Positions 1 to 10,459 of a stretch of 64,000 nt of DNA are shown piece after piece. Every line of letters starts with the position of its first letter. The stretch's first letter is position 1. Under the pieces are notes generated by a model. It saw only the letters and a list, made by a program, of their open reading frames with translations, did not search any database and was not told the DNA's origin. This DNA comes from Semisulcospira habei (lineage: Eukaryota > Mollusca > Gastropoda > Semisulcospiridae). The stretch spans positions 34,910,447-34,974,446 of the forward strand of contig BTPG01000008.1 in assembly GCA_036245525.1 (NCBI GenBank), written 5' to 3'. The translations under genes were made by a program, and so were the position numbers.

Positions 1-100
1 GCCTCCATGTGCTCTCGTTGCTGGACAGCAGCCAAGCGAGCAAGGTCTTCTGCGTAGTAGCCCTCCTGATCAACGCTGAATTTTTGGAAAAACTGCTTTG
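1..100 (-). CDS. TAF5: TAF5 exon 5 (partial, cut by window edge)
   Basis: Acceptor TTTTTGCAG on the minus strand, then an open exon joined in phase 1 to the exon ending at 1521. The split codon gives Ala, followed by KQFFQKFSVDQEGYYAEDL. This matches the part of the TFIID-subunit-5 N-terminal domain that follows the conserved YP.F.HMYLELVYN helix. The exon runs off the start of the window, so the rest of the domain and the expected C-terminal WD40 propeller lie outside. Confidence 0.88.
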
Positions 101-308
101 CTGCAAAAACATGGAACAAATGAAATACAGTTGGAAGCTGGTTTTTTTTTTAACAAGAAATCATTTTCACATTACAAATCACTTTTTTTTTGTTAAAATG
201 ATGGCAGCAAACTTTAAGAAAGTACTCATAATGGGTTATTTTTTAAACAAAGAAGCAGTGCAAAACAAACCCTTTGGTTTTCTGTAATGCTCTTTGACAA
301 AATTGTAA

Positions 309-708
309 TAATAATAATAATAATCGCATTAAATAGGCGCTTTATCCCAATTGAAAATCGGCTCAAAGCGCCGCCGCGAACTAACCCAACAAGCATGCTC
401 ACGTGAATCACGCGCATTCACTCACACACTGTACATAAACACAGAACATTCACGTGGTGAAAGCGAGCTACTGTAGGTTTTGGAAATTCAGAATCGTTTG
501 TATTTGAAATTTGATTAAGTGGGCTGAAACTGATACCAAAGTCGTGGGGGAGGAAGAGCCGGAGTACCCGAAGAAAGAACCCCCGACGGTCCGCCCGAAT
601 TAATGGTGACACTAGAGGAGAAAAATCCGACGCCGGAACCCGTAATCGAACCTCGCACCTTTAGCATTGGTGGCAGGCGCCTTAACCACTGTGCCACGGA
701 CCGCCCCG
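309..708 (-). mobile_element. tRNA-derived SINE with L2-like 3' tail
   Basis: Read on the minus strand, it starts with a tRNA-like head: an A-box region GGCACAGTGGTTAAGG near 680 and a B-box region GGTTCGATTAC near 645. It ends near 309 in a short ATT repeat, preceded by a CGCTTTGAGCC...AAAGCGCC segment. That 3' segment resembles the end of the LINE near 60.4 kb. Such shared ends usually mean the SINE borrows that LINE's machinery. It lies in TAF5 intron 4. Confidence 0.7.
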
Positions 709-773
709 ACAGTCAAAGTGTTAGCTTACAGCAATTCATGTTAAGCTACCTGAAGCTACCTTAGCCCCCTTGC

Positions 774-1098
774 ACATGCATCCACCAGTATTATAAGAAG
801 TACCTATAGCTGCATGCAAAAGGGAGCACATGCAGCCACCAGTATTATAAGAAGTACCTATAGCTGCATGCAAAAGGGAGCACATGCAGCCACCAGTATT
901 ATAAGAAGTACCTATAGCTGCATGCAAAAGGGAGCACATGCAGCCACCAGTATTATAAGAAGTACCTATAGCTGCATGCAAAAGGGAGCACATGCAGCCA
1001 CCAGTATTATAAGAAGTACCTATAGCTGCATGCAAAAGGGAGCACATGCAGCCACCAGTATTATAAGAAGTACCTATAGCTGCATGCAAAAGGGAGCT
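774..1098. repeat. 54-bp minisatellite, six copies
   Basis: About six nearly identical head-to-tail copies of a 54-base unit (contains GCATGCAAAAGGGAGCACA and CCAGTATTATAAGAAGTACC). Because 54 is a multiple of three and the unit has no stop in some frames, it creates open frames on both strands. These are artefacts, not genes. It lies in TAF5 intron 4. Confidence 0.95.
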
Positions 1099-1153
1099 GA
1101 AACCCAATAAACTCTCAGATCCAAATTTGGGACTTTCTCTATGATTGTTCTCC

Positions 1154-1275
1154 AGGAACTAGTTGCATGAATGAGCTTTTAGTCCTGTGCCAGCCACTAA
1201 ACAAGGTGCTCTGCTATAGCGGAGCACCTTGATTAGTGGATGGCACAGCACTAAGCACACTCATGAAACTGGTCC
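1154..1275. repeat. Hairpin family F, copy 1
   Basis: Palindrome centred on GCTATAGC, with arms including AGTCCTGTGCCAGCCACTAA and GGTGCTC/GAGCACC. The arms differ at a few bases. Related copies lie at 11418 and 56385. Confidence 0.85.
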
Positions 1276-1292
1276 CATTTAAGGAGATAAAC

Positions 1293-1352
1293 CAGCCACG
1301 ATAGTTCAACGGTGGTGCCAGAATAGGACCATCCTTGAAGTAGCACGATCAA
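1293..1352. repeat. Hairpin family B, decayed half copy
   Basis: CACGATAGTTCAACGGTGGTGCCAGAATAG resembles one arm of family B (compare 60639). The opposite arm is mostly lost, leaving only CATCCTTGAA nearby. Confidence 0.5.
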
Positions 1353-1520
1353 GTTATCATCTTGTCCACTTGTAGTGTGCGCAACTTCCATGTTGGCCGA
1401 CACGCTCACGGCTAATTATCCTGGGTCACGCCTCATGGGTCAGTTAGATCAATTCCAGCAGGTACATGTACAACTGACCAAATTTTGAACTACCGTATGA
1501 TGGGAGATGTCTGCACATAC

Positions 1521-1599
1521 CATGCGATTCGTGTCGATTGTAGACCAGTTCCAGATACATGTGTATAAACACAGGGTACAGCAACATGGCCAACTCAAC
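1521..1599 (-). CDS. TAF5: TAF5 exon 4
   Basis: 79-base exon on the minus strand with acceptor TTGCAG before 1599 and donor GTATGT after 1521. It encodes VELAMLLYPVF then IHMYLELVYNRHESH, the signature helix of the TAF5 N-terminal domain, which dimerises within TFIID. Phase 0 at the start and phase 1 at the end fit exons 3 and 5 exactly. Confidence 0.93.
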
Positions 1600-1756
1600 C
1601 TGCAACATACGCACACAACTGTGGGTCATGAACCAGGGACGCAAAACGTGTACCGGTAATATGGAAAGCACTACATCTTGTAAATAACCTTAGCATACAT
1701 TTTGCTTAACAAATGAAATCATCAATAACCACTTCACGGTCCATAAAAATGAAATG

Positions 1757-1842
1757 GGACCCAGCTACAAGAGATACAGATCCCCATGAGCCCCCGCAAC
1801 TGCGGGGGCTCATGGGGGTCTGTATCTCTTGTAGTTGGGTTC
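1757..1842. repeat. Hairpin family A, copy 1
   Basis: Near-perfect palindrome with core CATGAGCCCCCGCA/TGCGGGGGCTCATG and arms GATACAGATCC/GGTCTGTATC. A second pair of matching arms lies outside it (AAATCATCAATAACCAC near 1713 and its reverse near 1870), so the whole fold spans about 1684-1913. Confidence 0.9.
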
Positions 1843-1913
1843 TGTTCCATGTGTGTGGACCAAGAAGGGGTTATTGATGATTTCATTTGTTAATGAGATG
1901 TATGCTCATAACA

Positions 1914-1992
1914 GGACCCAACTACAAGAGACACAGATCCCCATGAGCCCCCGCAGTTGTGGGGGCTCATGAGGATCTACGCCTCTTGCTGA
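1914..1992. repeat. Hairpin family A, copy 2
   Basis: Palindrome with the family A core (CATGAGCCCCCGCAGTTG... and GGGGGCTCATGAGGATC), directly after copy 1. The arms carry ACACAGATCCCC against GAGGATCTACGCC, so the two halves are less alike than in copy 1. Confidence 0.88.
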
Positions 1993-2330
1993 AACAACTT
2001 TGTTTCTTGACTGGTGGGGATCTTTGATGCTGAATTTACAATGAGTTTGTGTCCACTGGCAGATAAATGGTAAATGCATCTTGCAAATAATCTTAGCTCT
2101 ATGTCTCACTTATGGCATCATCATTCAAATAAAACTTTTTGATCAAATAGACCCCTTTGACTACCACACAATCCTGCTACTAGTAGTTGTAATACATGGT
2201 TGACAGGGCAAACATTGAAATACATGTAACTGAAAGTGGTCCATCGACCACCTATGCCCAACTATTATGACAGGCACAATCGGTTACTTCATGATACTTA
2301 CAATTACATGTAAGAATACAAGTTTTTATA

Positions 2331-2440
2331 TGCAATACAATACAATACAATACAATACAATACAATACAATACAATAATACTTTATTAATCCCTCATGAG
2401 GAAATTCACTGTCTGCCCATAAAACACATGGCATCATCAT
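2331..2440 (-). mobile_element. LINE 3' end with ATTGT repeat tail
   Basis: Read on the minus strand: AATTTCCTCATGAGGGATTAATAAAGTATT, then about eight ATTGT units. An AATAAAG-type end followed by a 5-base repeat is typical of 5'-truncated non-LTR retrotransposons. No coding part is recognised. Confidence 0.6.
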
Positions 2441-2791
2441 TCACTCATTGAAATACTTAAATAACCCATAACTCTCAGTTAAAGAGATGAACTGTAACAG
2501 ACATATTTTTACCTTTGTAACACTCTTGGCATCAGAAACACTTACGGTGGATTCCCCCTGTGCTTCTGGTGTCAGCAATGTTGCAGTGAACTACTGAAAG
2601 GGATAGTACTAAAGCACTAAAGAATGCTGACAGACACTATCTACTGATATTACTGTTGAAAAGGGTAACAGCCTGAGGGACAAAAGAGTTGGCATAAGGT
2701 GATGTATTACTTTTGGGTACTCAAAGTCTGCCACTTCGTTCGATACGTCTGCTGTAGAGTTAAACACAAATATTTAAATGTGGCTGATCCC

Positions 2792-2864
2792 TGCCTTCAA
2801 GAGACAAAATTCTCATTAGTCCCTGCGGATACAGGGGCTCGTTAGAATTTTTGCCTCTTTCAGA
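2792..2864. repeat. Hairpin family A, copy 3 (diverged)
   Basis: CAAGAGACAAAATTCTCATTAGTCCCTG pairs with CAGGGGCTCGTTAGAATTTTTGCCTCTTTC. Several mismatches make it older than most family A copies. Confidence 0.75.
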
Positions 2865-2957
2865 TGCATTGAAAAATAAAGTTACACTTTCAGGGCTTAA
2901 CGTTTTTTTTTTTCCACCACAAAGGTAGTTTAAAAAACTCGGCACTGAATAGGGTCT

Positions 2958-3047
2958 GAACAAAATTTGAGCACAACTAGATTTGAATAAATGACATATA
3001 TCTAATGAGAGTCAAACGCTCTACCACCTCAGCCATCCAGTTCCTCT
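2958..3047 (-). mobile_element. tRNA-like SINE fragment
   Basis: On the minus strand, TGGCTGAGGTGGTAGAGCG followed by TTTGACTCTCATTAG looks like a tRNA A box, D arm and anticodon arm. The expected GGTTCRANNCC B box is degraded. No proper acceptor stem is seen, so this is a SINE head or tRNA relic rather than a working tRNA gene. Confidence 0.4.
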
Positions 3048-3211
3048 GCAGACCTGATAAGCTGGCTGATCAACAATGTTTTGTTTTGAACCCAAAAGCT
3101 GAAATTCAAATTTCAGGAATTTTGAAAAAGCTGAATCTGTGTCCAGGACCAGAGAATGTCACCCACAGCAGGTAATAACAAGATCCTTTGGTAAGCAAAA
3201 GCTTAACCCAT

Positions 3212-3426
3212 TTAACCCCACAACCGCTTATCCCAAATTTGTGAGATGTCACCCGACAACAATGTACCAGTTGCAGGAGACAGGTTGACTATAATAATTC
3301 AAGGATAGTGCCCAGATTAGCTTTGTGCCATCAGAGGTTAATCCACTGATGAATCATGGTTGATACCCATGAATTATCATGATCAATCCGACTCCGGCTG
3401 TTGGGCGTGAGGGCTAAATGGGCTAA
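3212..3426. repeat. Hairpin family B, copy 2 (TTAA-bounded)
   Basis: Starts TTAACCCCACAACC and ends GGGCTAAATGGGCTAA. The inside carries ATAATTCAAGGATAGTGCCC and ATTAGCTTTGTGCC, with a decayed opposite arm (GAATTATCATGATCAATCC). Confidence 0.7.
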
Positions 3427-3743
3427 TCAGAGCATGGAATTACCCATACTAAAAAAAGAAAAAAGAAAACCTTTTCACTAGAGGGCGTCTGGGGGCATGC
3501 ACATCCAGAACATTTTGAAAATTTACATTAAAATTTGTGCAATCTTGTGCATTTTAGAGAGAGAAACTGAGCAGTTTAAACCACCTAAAAATCTTGCCTT
3601 TTTTATTTTTGGGGTGTACTTATCATTTTTTTTTTTTGCGTCAAAGGTTTCAAAGTACACTAAAAGTATTCAACAGAATATAATGTTTATTCAAACTACA
3701 TCTGAATGTCTTTCCATTTTTTATTTTTGAGTTTTCTAAGTTT

Positions 3744-3864
<121 letters not shown>

Positions 3865-4083
3865 ATTAATCAGGTGTAAACATGGATTCCATTTCTCTCA
3901 AATAGTACCATGGTCACTGAACTGGAGAAAGGTATACTTTGATCACACTTTACTGGAAATACATTGTAATTAATTTATTCGTAAATGAAATAAAATTGCT
4001 GAACAGGTAAACTTCAAGAGCATTTTTTTAAATAGAAAAAATATTCATAAAGTAAAATAGTCAATTTTCCAAACATTTGAAAC

Positions 4084-4298
4084 ATGAATTTTTTTTTCTA
4101 AAATGTATTTTTTTGAAAAATACTTACCGATGGCATTACTATATGGAATACACTCTATAGCCTAACGATTTCAGCCCAAAGTTGTGTCCCCAACACAACT
4201 GGGGAGGAGACACCGGAGATCCATGTATAGGAGCCCAGGTGGCCTCCCCTTACCACCCTATCCCGGCATGCGTGGGGCGAAAGCTCACCAGTTTCACA
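4084..4298 (-). repeat. DIRS inverted terminal repeat, 3' side of element
   Basis: CAGCCCAAAGTTGTGTCCCC, GGAGCCCAGGTGGCCTCCCC and GGCATGCGTGGGGCGAAAGC recur as reverse complements at 10273-10459 with few changes. Confidence 0.93.
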
Positions 4299-4356
4299 CT
4301 TAGCCAACAAAACTTAGCCAAGGAGGCAAGCAGTCAGGTGGGAGGGCCATCCGATT

Positions 4357-4452
4357 AATGCCATCGGTAAGTATTTTTCCCAAAAATACATTTTAGAAAA
4401 AAAAAATTCATTTGTTTTTTCAAAATACATTACCGATGGCATTACTATATGG
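4357..4452. repeat. DIRS internal complementary region
   Basis: The first half (4357-4411) is the reverse complement of the element's left outer end (4084-4139). The second half (4409-4441) is the reverse complement of the right outer end (10427-10459). They overlap in CAT. In DIRS elements this region lets the incomplete ends be restored through a circular intermediate. Confidence 0.9.
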
Positions 4453-4553
4453 AAGAATAGTGAAGAGGAGGGTGCCGACACCCCAATCCCCTGTACCTAA
4501 CACCCTCCACCGGCCCACAAGGAGCACTCCCGACGATTTCAGTTAAGAAGTGT

Positions 4554-5600
4554 CTATGGCGTCTGTGGCGCGCGGAGGGAGTGCTGGGCCGCGGAGATGT
4601 CACCCACCATGGCCAGGAAGTCACGCTGGCCAGATAGGTCGCAGAGGTAGCAGCGGGCGAAGGTGGAGTCTGCACGCACGCCTACCGCCGTCCCAATGTC
4701 TTTAACCGAGCAGTTGCGGTCAAAGGTCGCGCTGGGGGCTACTGCTCGTACTTCATGCGCCCGGATCTGCAACCGTCTATCCCCATCCGGGGAGAGGTCT
4801 TGGTAGGCCAACGAGTCACCCACCGCAGCCAGGACGAAAAGTCTGGGCCAAGATACCCGGCCTGCCTGGTATTGAAAGTGGTAGGAAGAGGCGGGTACGC
4901 CTTAGACGGCGTGGCTTTGAGCGACACAGGTTGACGCGACCCATGGGGTCGGTTGTCCCTCTGAGCGGACAAACGGTCAGCATCTGGGGCGCAGCCAAGG
5001 GAGGCTGGCTCTTGGCCAAAGGACGGGTCTGTGAGAAGCTGCGCTGAGCCATCGGCTCGAAACTGCAAAACGCGGGGCGTACCGAGAGCGCATGAAGCTC
5101 GCCCACATGGGACGCCATGGCGAGGGCCAGGAGAAAACGTTTTCCGGGTCAAGTCCGAGAACCATGCCAAAGGCAGGGGTTCGAAGCGATCCGAATTTAG
5201 CCACGTCAGTACCCAGGCGAGGTCCCACCGAGGTAAGAGGGAACGAGAGCCTGGACGTCCAAGTTCAAAATGCGCCAACAGGTCCGAGAGATCTTACCAA
5301 GCGCCTGGATCTGGGAGGCCCAAGTGGCGGTAAGTGTCCGCCAGCATGGTGCGATAACCCTTGATGGTAATAGGCGCTAAGCCTTGGTCGTCGAAGAGCC
5401 ACAGGAAGAATTCCGCCAGTTGGAGGGGGGTAGTTAAATTCGTGGGGGGGAGCCGCTGGGTGGCACACCACGACTGGAAGACCACCAACATGCCGTCATA
5501 GACCTTCCGGGTAGACAGTCTGCGGGCTGCCGCAATCGCTGCCACTGCAGCATCCAAGAAACCTCTAGCAGTGAGGGCTTGCTGGACAACCTCCAGGCAT
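4554..5600 (-). pseudogene. DIRS tyrosine recombinase, frameshifted
   Basis: The N-terminal part (about 5294-5600) has AAARRLSTRKVYDGMLVVFQ and TIKGYRTMLADTY, a SAM-like DNA-binding fold start. The C-terminal part (4554-4823, another frame) has AHEVRAVA, SVKDIGTAVG and STFARCYLCDL. These fit the conserved H-x-x-R box and the tyrosine nucleophile of the family. The region between switches frame more than once (about 4816-5280), so no single reading frame covers the enzyme. Confidence 0.82.
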
Positions 5601-5689
5601 GTAGGAGGAGTCACTCCGGGCACAGGTGTAAGAGCGCCCGCTGGGGCTGCTTGAGCATCAAAGGCAGGGGGGGGGGGGGGGAGCTCGAA

Positions 5690-6272
5690 AGGCGGGTCCA
5701 TAGCTGGAGCGCGCAGGTCCGTGGTCCAGCTCTTGGTCCAGCTGAAGGGGGCCACCAACAGGACAATTGCGGAACATCCCTGCAATTTCCATAGGATCTT
5801 CGGCACCAGTACTGACGGAGGGTAGGCATACGCGATCAAGCCATCCCAAGGGATGGAGAGCGCGTCCACTGCTCAGGCGAGCGGGTCCGGAATGGGAGAG
5901 ACAAAACTGATAGCTGGTTGTTCCACCTGGTGGCAAACAGGTCGACTAGGGGCGTCTCCCATCTCGAGCAGATCAGGCGAAGATGTCGGGGCGCAGGGAC
6001 CACTCCGTGTGGAGGATCTGTCCGCGGTGGGACAGGACATCTGCGACCACGTTCAGGTGACCCGGGATGTGGCGGGCTCGAAGAGTAATGCCCTGGTCCC
6101 TGCACCAGCACAGGAGATGGTAAAGGAAGAAGCACAGGGATGGCGAGCGAGTGCCCCCCTGGTTCTGTATGTAGGCCACCACTGTCGAGTTGTCCAAAAG
6201 TACGAGGACCTCCTGGTTGGACAGGGTCTCTTGCCAGACAGTGAGGGCCAACCACACCGCCTTCAACTCCAT
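5690..6272 (-). pseudogene. DIRS RNase H domain
   Basis: MELKAVWLALTVWQE, VLLDNSTVVAYIQNQGGT, then RARHIPGHLNVVADVLSH give the expected Glu, Asp and His/Asp positions of a retroelement RNase H. A frameshift lies near 5970. The stretch WDGLIAYAYPPSVLVPKIL (about 5840) is the linker typical of DIRS between RNase H and recombinase. Confidence 0.85.
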
Positions 6273-6636
6273 CCAGTTGATGTGTTTGTCTGCGCAGGCC
6301 AGAGGCCAAAGGCGAGAGGCTGAGACAAAGTCTGGTAACAGGTGGCACGCCCCAGCCCGACAGGCTCGCGTCGGTGCAGAGGACCAGCGGGGGCGGAGGG
6401 GAGTGCAGGGGCACGCCCGTTGAGAGCCAAGATAGGTCCGCCCACCTCTGGAGGTGGGGCCGGGTCGACGGAGTAATCAGAACCGGATCCGTCAGGAGGC
6501 CAGTGGAACTGGCGCCAATGTGGAGGTGGAGCTGAAGCGGGCGAGAGTAGAGCCTGCCTAAGGGTAACAAGTCCGCTGCCGCGCCGAGCAGTCCCAGGAG
6601 CTGAAGCCAGACCCTGGCTGGGAAGGAGGACCCTAA

Positions 6637-7480
6637 CTACATTTGACAAGCGAGTTCGGTGATCTTCTGCCGCCGAGCCAACGGTAGATGGACCAGGTTG
6701 AGGTCGGTCAGGAATTCCATTCCTAAGTGCCAGAAGCGGTGCGAAGGGGTGAGATCCGACTTGCCCGGATAGACTAAGAACCCGAGGTGGTGCAAGAGAG
6801 TGAGTAGGGCGTCTCTGTCCTCTTCGAGAGCCGCGGCGATCAGATTGCGCAGTAGCAAGTCGTCCAGGTAGTTGGAGGACGGACTCAGGGATCGCTGACG
6901 GAAGCTGGCCATTCCCGTGTCGAGGAGCCTCGTGAAAACCCAAGGACTGATGTTGAGGCCAAAGGGGAGGGCTCGGAACTGGCAGACAATTCCGCCAAAG
7001 GCGAAACGAAGATACCGGCGAGAAGACGGATGAAACGGAACGTGTAGATAAGCGTCTGATAGATCGAGGCTGATAGCGAAGTCCATTGGCCGGACGGCTG
7101 CGCGGAGAATCCTGGCTGCCTCCATCTGAAAGTGAGGCGCCGAAATGAACTTGTTTAGCGCCAACAGGTCGAAGACCGGTCACCACTTGCTGCCTGGCTT
7201 GGGGACGATGAAGAGTTGGCTGTAGAACCCGGCGAGTCGTGTCGGGAGACTATTTTTGTCGTAGCCTTGCTGAGCAAGGCTGTCACTTCTCCGCGCAGAG
7301 CTTCTGCCTTGAGCCGGTCTTCTGGAGCCTGAGTCCAAAGGGGGGACCTGCGTAACAGCGGAGGGGACTGGAACGACAGCTGCAAGCCTGTGGAAACAGT
7401 CGAGATGATCCAAGGGTCGTCTGGGAAAGCGATCTCCAGTGGTCACTGAAGAGGGCCAGCCGCCCGCCGACTGGACCCAA
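6637..7480 (-). pseudogene. DIRS reverse transcriptase, frameshifted
   Basis: In order: GGRLALFSDHWRSL, GFYSQLFIVPKPGSKW, MALNKFI, SLDLSDAYLHVPFHP, ALPFGLNISPWVFTRLL, and the catalytic box NYLDDLLL. The D-x-x-D-A-Y motif and YLDD box are intact, but at least two frame changes (around 7160-7400) break the protein. Confidence 0.88.
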
Positions 7481-7729
7481 TAACTGTCGGCAGGGGCAGA
7501 GGGGAGGGTAAGTCAGCGGGCCCTACCGCGCCCCGAATTGTGGGCGCCGCCGGACCAGGAGGGGCGGGAGGCGGGGATGGACTGCTGTGGGGCTTGAAGG
7601 GGGCGGGCTCTACCGCGGGAGCCCCGGGACGAGCAAAGGGTCTAGCCGACCACAGGGCGCGACCCACTGCCATGCGGAAAGGGCGAAGCGAGATAAAGAG
7701 ATGCCGGTGGCAGGCCGGGGCCACCAATC

Positions 7730-8951
7730 CTAAGCTTCCTTCACTGTCTGACAAGTGTCCCCAAACAGCTTTGAACCTCCAAGAGGGGCCTGACGGAGTT
7801 GATTCTTCACAGTCTTGGGGAGATCCGAGCAGAGTCGCAGGAGTGTGTCCTGACGCCAGAGGTCACAATTGGCGGCCGCCGCCATGGCGTAAGTAGAAGA
7901 GTGGTAGGCAGCCCGGATAGCCGCCACAAGGATGGATCGGACGTCGAGGAGCGGGGACGCAGACTCCAAGTCCCAAGTGTCCTCCAAACAGCGCAGCACA
8001 GCTTGTGTACCCAACTCCAAGAAGCCGGAACAAGCTAGCGAATTCTGCACTAAGACGCGAACCTGTCTAGTGGGCGTGCCAAGCATTCTGGACCACCCTG
8101 CGACCGCCCGCCTGGTCGCTGGCTGCCGAGTCCACCGAGGAAAGAGGGACGGCGAAGGCCTGGGAGTGTCCTGCGTAAGAGTTCCACCGTGAGTCGGTGA
8201 AAAATCCGTTGTCGCCAAAGCTGTCCTGATGAAGCTGTGCCGAGAAGACGTCCGCGAGGTCCCAGAATCCGGCCGGTTGCGGGAGTGACTTGCGACGCTT
8301 AGTAGGCCTCATGGCAACAACCATGGCGGACGCTTGCCTCTTCACTGGGGGCGAAGGCGGGCAGAATTCTGGCGGGAGGTAGGAAGAGATAAGACGGGAG
8401 GCGTCTACAAGAGCACTGAAGGTCTGAGAGCCGAGCGAAGGGCCGTCATCTCTGGAAGCAGTGGAAGCGACGAACAGCTGAGCGAGGGGTGGGGGAGCGG
8501 GCGGGAGAGTCCCGAAAGAAGATCGCCGAAGCGGAATCCCCAGGGTGTAAGCTGAGAATGTCCTGATGCAAGTCCAAGATCGCCTGTCGCACGGAGTTTC
8601 AAGGAGGGGCGACCGGCTACGAGAGTGCTGGTCCACCGAAGGTGACGGACCACGGTGCGAACGTGGAACAGGTGGAGCCGCCTGCAAAGCCTGTCCAGAA
8701 GGGCGTTGCGGGGAGCGAGGGACCACAGTTGAGCGACGGCCGGAGGCCAAGCCTGGCTCTGGACGCCCCTCACTCGCCATCGGGCGGGGGTAAGGGGGGC
8801 TGCCTGTGTCGAATACGCCGTGAGGTCGGCAAGGGGAAAGCGGGTACCATGAAGCGCGCTCCAACGAACGAAGGGAGGCAGAAGGGGAACCCTGGCTCCC
8901 TGAGCCTGCTCGGGAGACCGCGAGCGGGGGGAGGGGGGAGCTTAGCATCAA
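7730..8951 (-). pseudogene. DIRS gag-like region, frameshifted
   Basis: A proline/serine-rich stretch upstream is followed by AGFWDLADVFSAQL, VLVQNSLACSGFLELGTQAV and KLFGDTCQTVKEA. This resembles the structural protein placed before the polymerase in DIRS elements. The frame changes near 8100-8200. No zinc knuckle is seen. Confidence 0.6.
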
Positions 8952-9196
8952 ATAGTGGAATTGGTCCTGTGAGTTTGAATCTAAGTCACTCCGGGCTGGC
9001 CTGGAAAAATCGGGGCGGGGGGTGGGGTGGGTGGGTTGGAGATGCTAACGTGGCTCGCCAAGCCCACTCAGAAACATCGAAGCGGGCAGGGAGCAAACAA
9101 CTACTTAACAAGGGCTTGCTGGCCCGTATTGGAACTCTCGGATCGCGGAGAGAGCGTACTTAAGTCTCGGCGGGCCCGCCTGGAAAATACGGAGCG

Positions 9197-9271
9197 GGGG
9201 GGGGGGGGGGGGGGGGGGGAGAGGGAACGTATGTGCGGCTTGCCCGGGCCCACTCGCACGATTCAGAGCGG

Positions 9272-9304
<33 letters not shown>
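9197..9304. repeat. Two long G runs
   Basis: About 23 and 33 G in a row inside the DIRS element. The open frames across them (poly-Gly or poly-Pro) are artefacts. They may also be assembly-uncertain lengths. Confidence 0.95.
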
Positions 9305-9307
<3 letters not shown>

Positions 9308-10272
9308 AAATATATGGTCTCGGGTCACACTCGGTCGAAACGGAGCGCGAGGGAAAGCCTCTACTATACTACCTCTCTTACTACGTTTCTCTCTCTTCTT
9401 GTGTTTGCGCTCGTGGCGCCGTGACCGCTCAGAAGAAACGGAGCGGGAGGGCGTGGACAAACGCTCTGCTCACCGGGCCCGCTCAGGCAAATCGGAGTGG
9501 GGGGGAGCAAAATCCTATAGCTGAAGCCATGCTCAGAAGAAACGGAGCGTGGGGAGCGCGACTCCGACACTTGCCTGTTCCGCTCGGAAGCCTCGGAGCG
9601 GGGAGGGAGTTCTAAAGTGGTTACAGTACAAGAAGGAGACTTACCTGCGGGCCGGACGGCCCGGACGACGGAGCGCAGAGGGGTCCGCCGAGCCGACAGA
9701 GCGATGCCATCCTTGCGCGGAAGTTCAGGGAGCCTGCTGGGGCCGGGAAGGACGGTCGCGTCTGTCGAAGTCCCACAGCTGGGACCACCGGTCCTCTCTC
9801 CAATCGGCGCACACGTTACAGGTCCTGTCGGAAGAGCAGCCCGAACACGGAAGGCAGGAGACGTCCGAAGGCCACTGGAAATCCCCACAACGAAGGCACG
9901 TTCTCATAAGTGAATCTGCCATAATGTCCGTCGAACACAGTCCGCCGGGAAGAGTTCACTGAATACTCTCTCCACAAAATCACACAGTCACGAAGGAGCA
10001 CAAGTCACAAGCTGAGCCACGAGGCCGCCGCCAACGTAAGGGTACACAGAAAGTCAAGCACCGGGCCGACGAGCCGGAAGGTGCCAAGTCCAACAAGCAG
10101 GAGTCCGCTGAAGGTGTAGAACCACACCTATGAAGGACTGTCAGCACTAAACAGTAGATTTATACCCGAGGCAAAGCCAAGGAAGGTTCGTAGAAATCCA
10201 AGAACGAGTACGAAGAAACCGGTCGTAACACGGAGCAAGGCTAACACCCGACCGTCCACGGTCGAGCTAAGA

Positions 10273-10459
10273 GTGAAACTGGTGAGCTTTCGCCCCACGC
10301 ATGCCGGGATAGGGTGGTAAGGGGAGGCCACCCGGGCTCCTATACATGGATCCCCGGGGTCTCCTGCCCAGTTGTGTAGGGGACACAACTTTGGGCTGAA
10401 ATCTTAGAGTGTATTTTATATAATAATGCCATCGGTAATGTATTTTGAAAAAACAAATG
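10273..10459 (-). repeat. DIRS inverted terminal repeat, 5' side of element
   Basis: Reverse complement of 4084-4298, ending GGCATTATTA...CATTTGTTTT when read inward. It should hold the element's promoter, although no clear motif is seen. Confidence 0.92.

Larger units (their letters stand above)
4084..10459 (-). mobile_element. DIRS-type tyrosine-recombinase retrotransposon (degenerate)
   Basis: Order on the minus strand is gag-like region, reverse transcriptase, RNase H, tyrosine recombinase, as in DIRS1-like elements. The ends are inverted repeats (4084-4298 against 10273-10459). An internal complementary region at 4357-4452 joins the reverse complements of both outer ends. The two ends meet there in a single ATG, which also forms both element borders (4084-4086 and 10457-10459). 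No other target duplication is seen, as expected for integration by a tyrosine recombinase through a circular intermediate. All coding parts are broken by frameshifts, some beside long G runs, so this copy cannot be autonomous. It sits in TAF5 intron 3, in the gene's own direction. Confidence 0.93.

Noticed and set aside
9..287. 92-residue plus-strand ORF at the window start
   Set aside because: It is the antisense of TAF5 exon 5 and its intron, with no protein-like pattern.
645..708. tRNA gene at the head of the SINE
   Set aside because: A and B boxes are present, but no paired acceptor stem. The sequence continues as a SINE body with an ATT tail.
774..1098. Possible CRISPR array
   Set aside because: The units are contiguous with no unique spacers, and this is an animal genome. 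It is a simple tandem repeat.
774..1110. Repeat-protein ORFs of 98 and 123 residues on both strands
   Set aside because: They are frames through a 54-base minisatellite, present on both strands and without splice or codon support.
1757..1842. GC-rich hairpins followed by T runs as rho-independent terminators
   Set aside because: The window is eukaryotic. The hairpins are a dispersed transposon family with conserved long arms and TTAA ends.
2958..3047. Functional tRNA gene on the minus strand
   Set aside because: Only the D-arm/anticodon side is tRNA-like. The B box and acceptor stem are degraded.
9197..9460. Gly-rich and Pro-rich ORFs near 9.2-9.5 kb
   Set aside because: Frames across long G runs in the DIRS 5' region. 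No homology motif is recognised.
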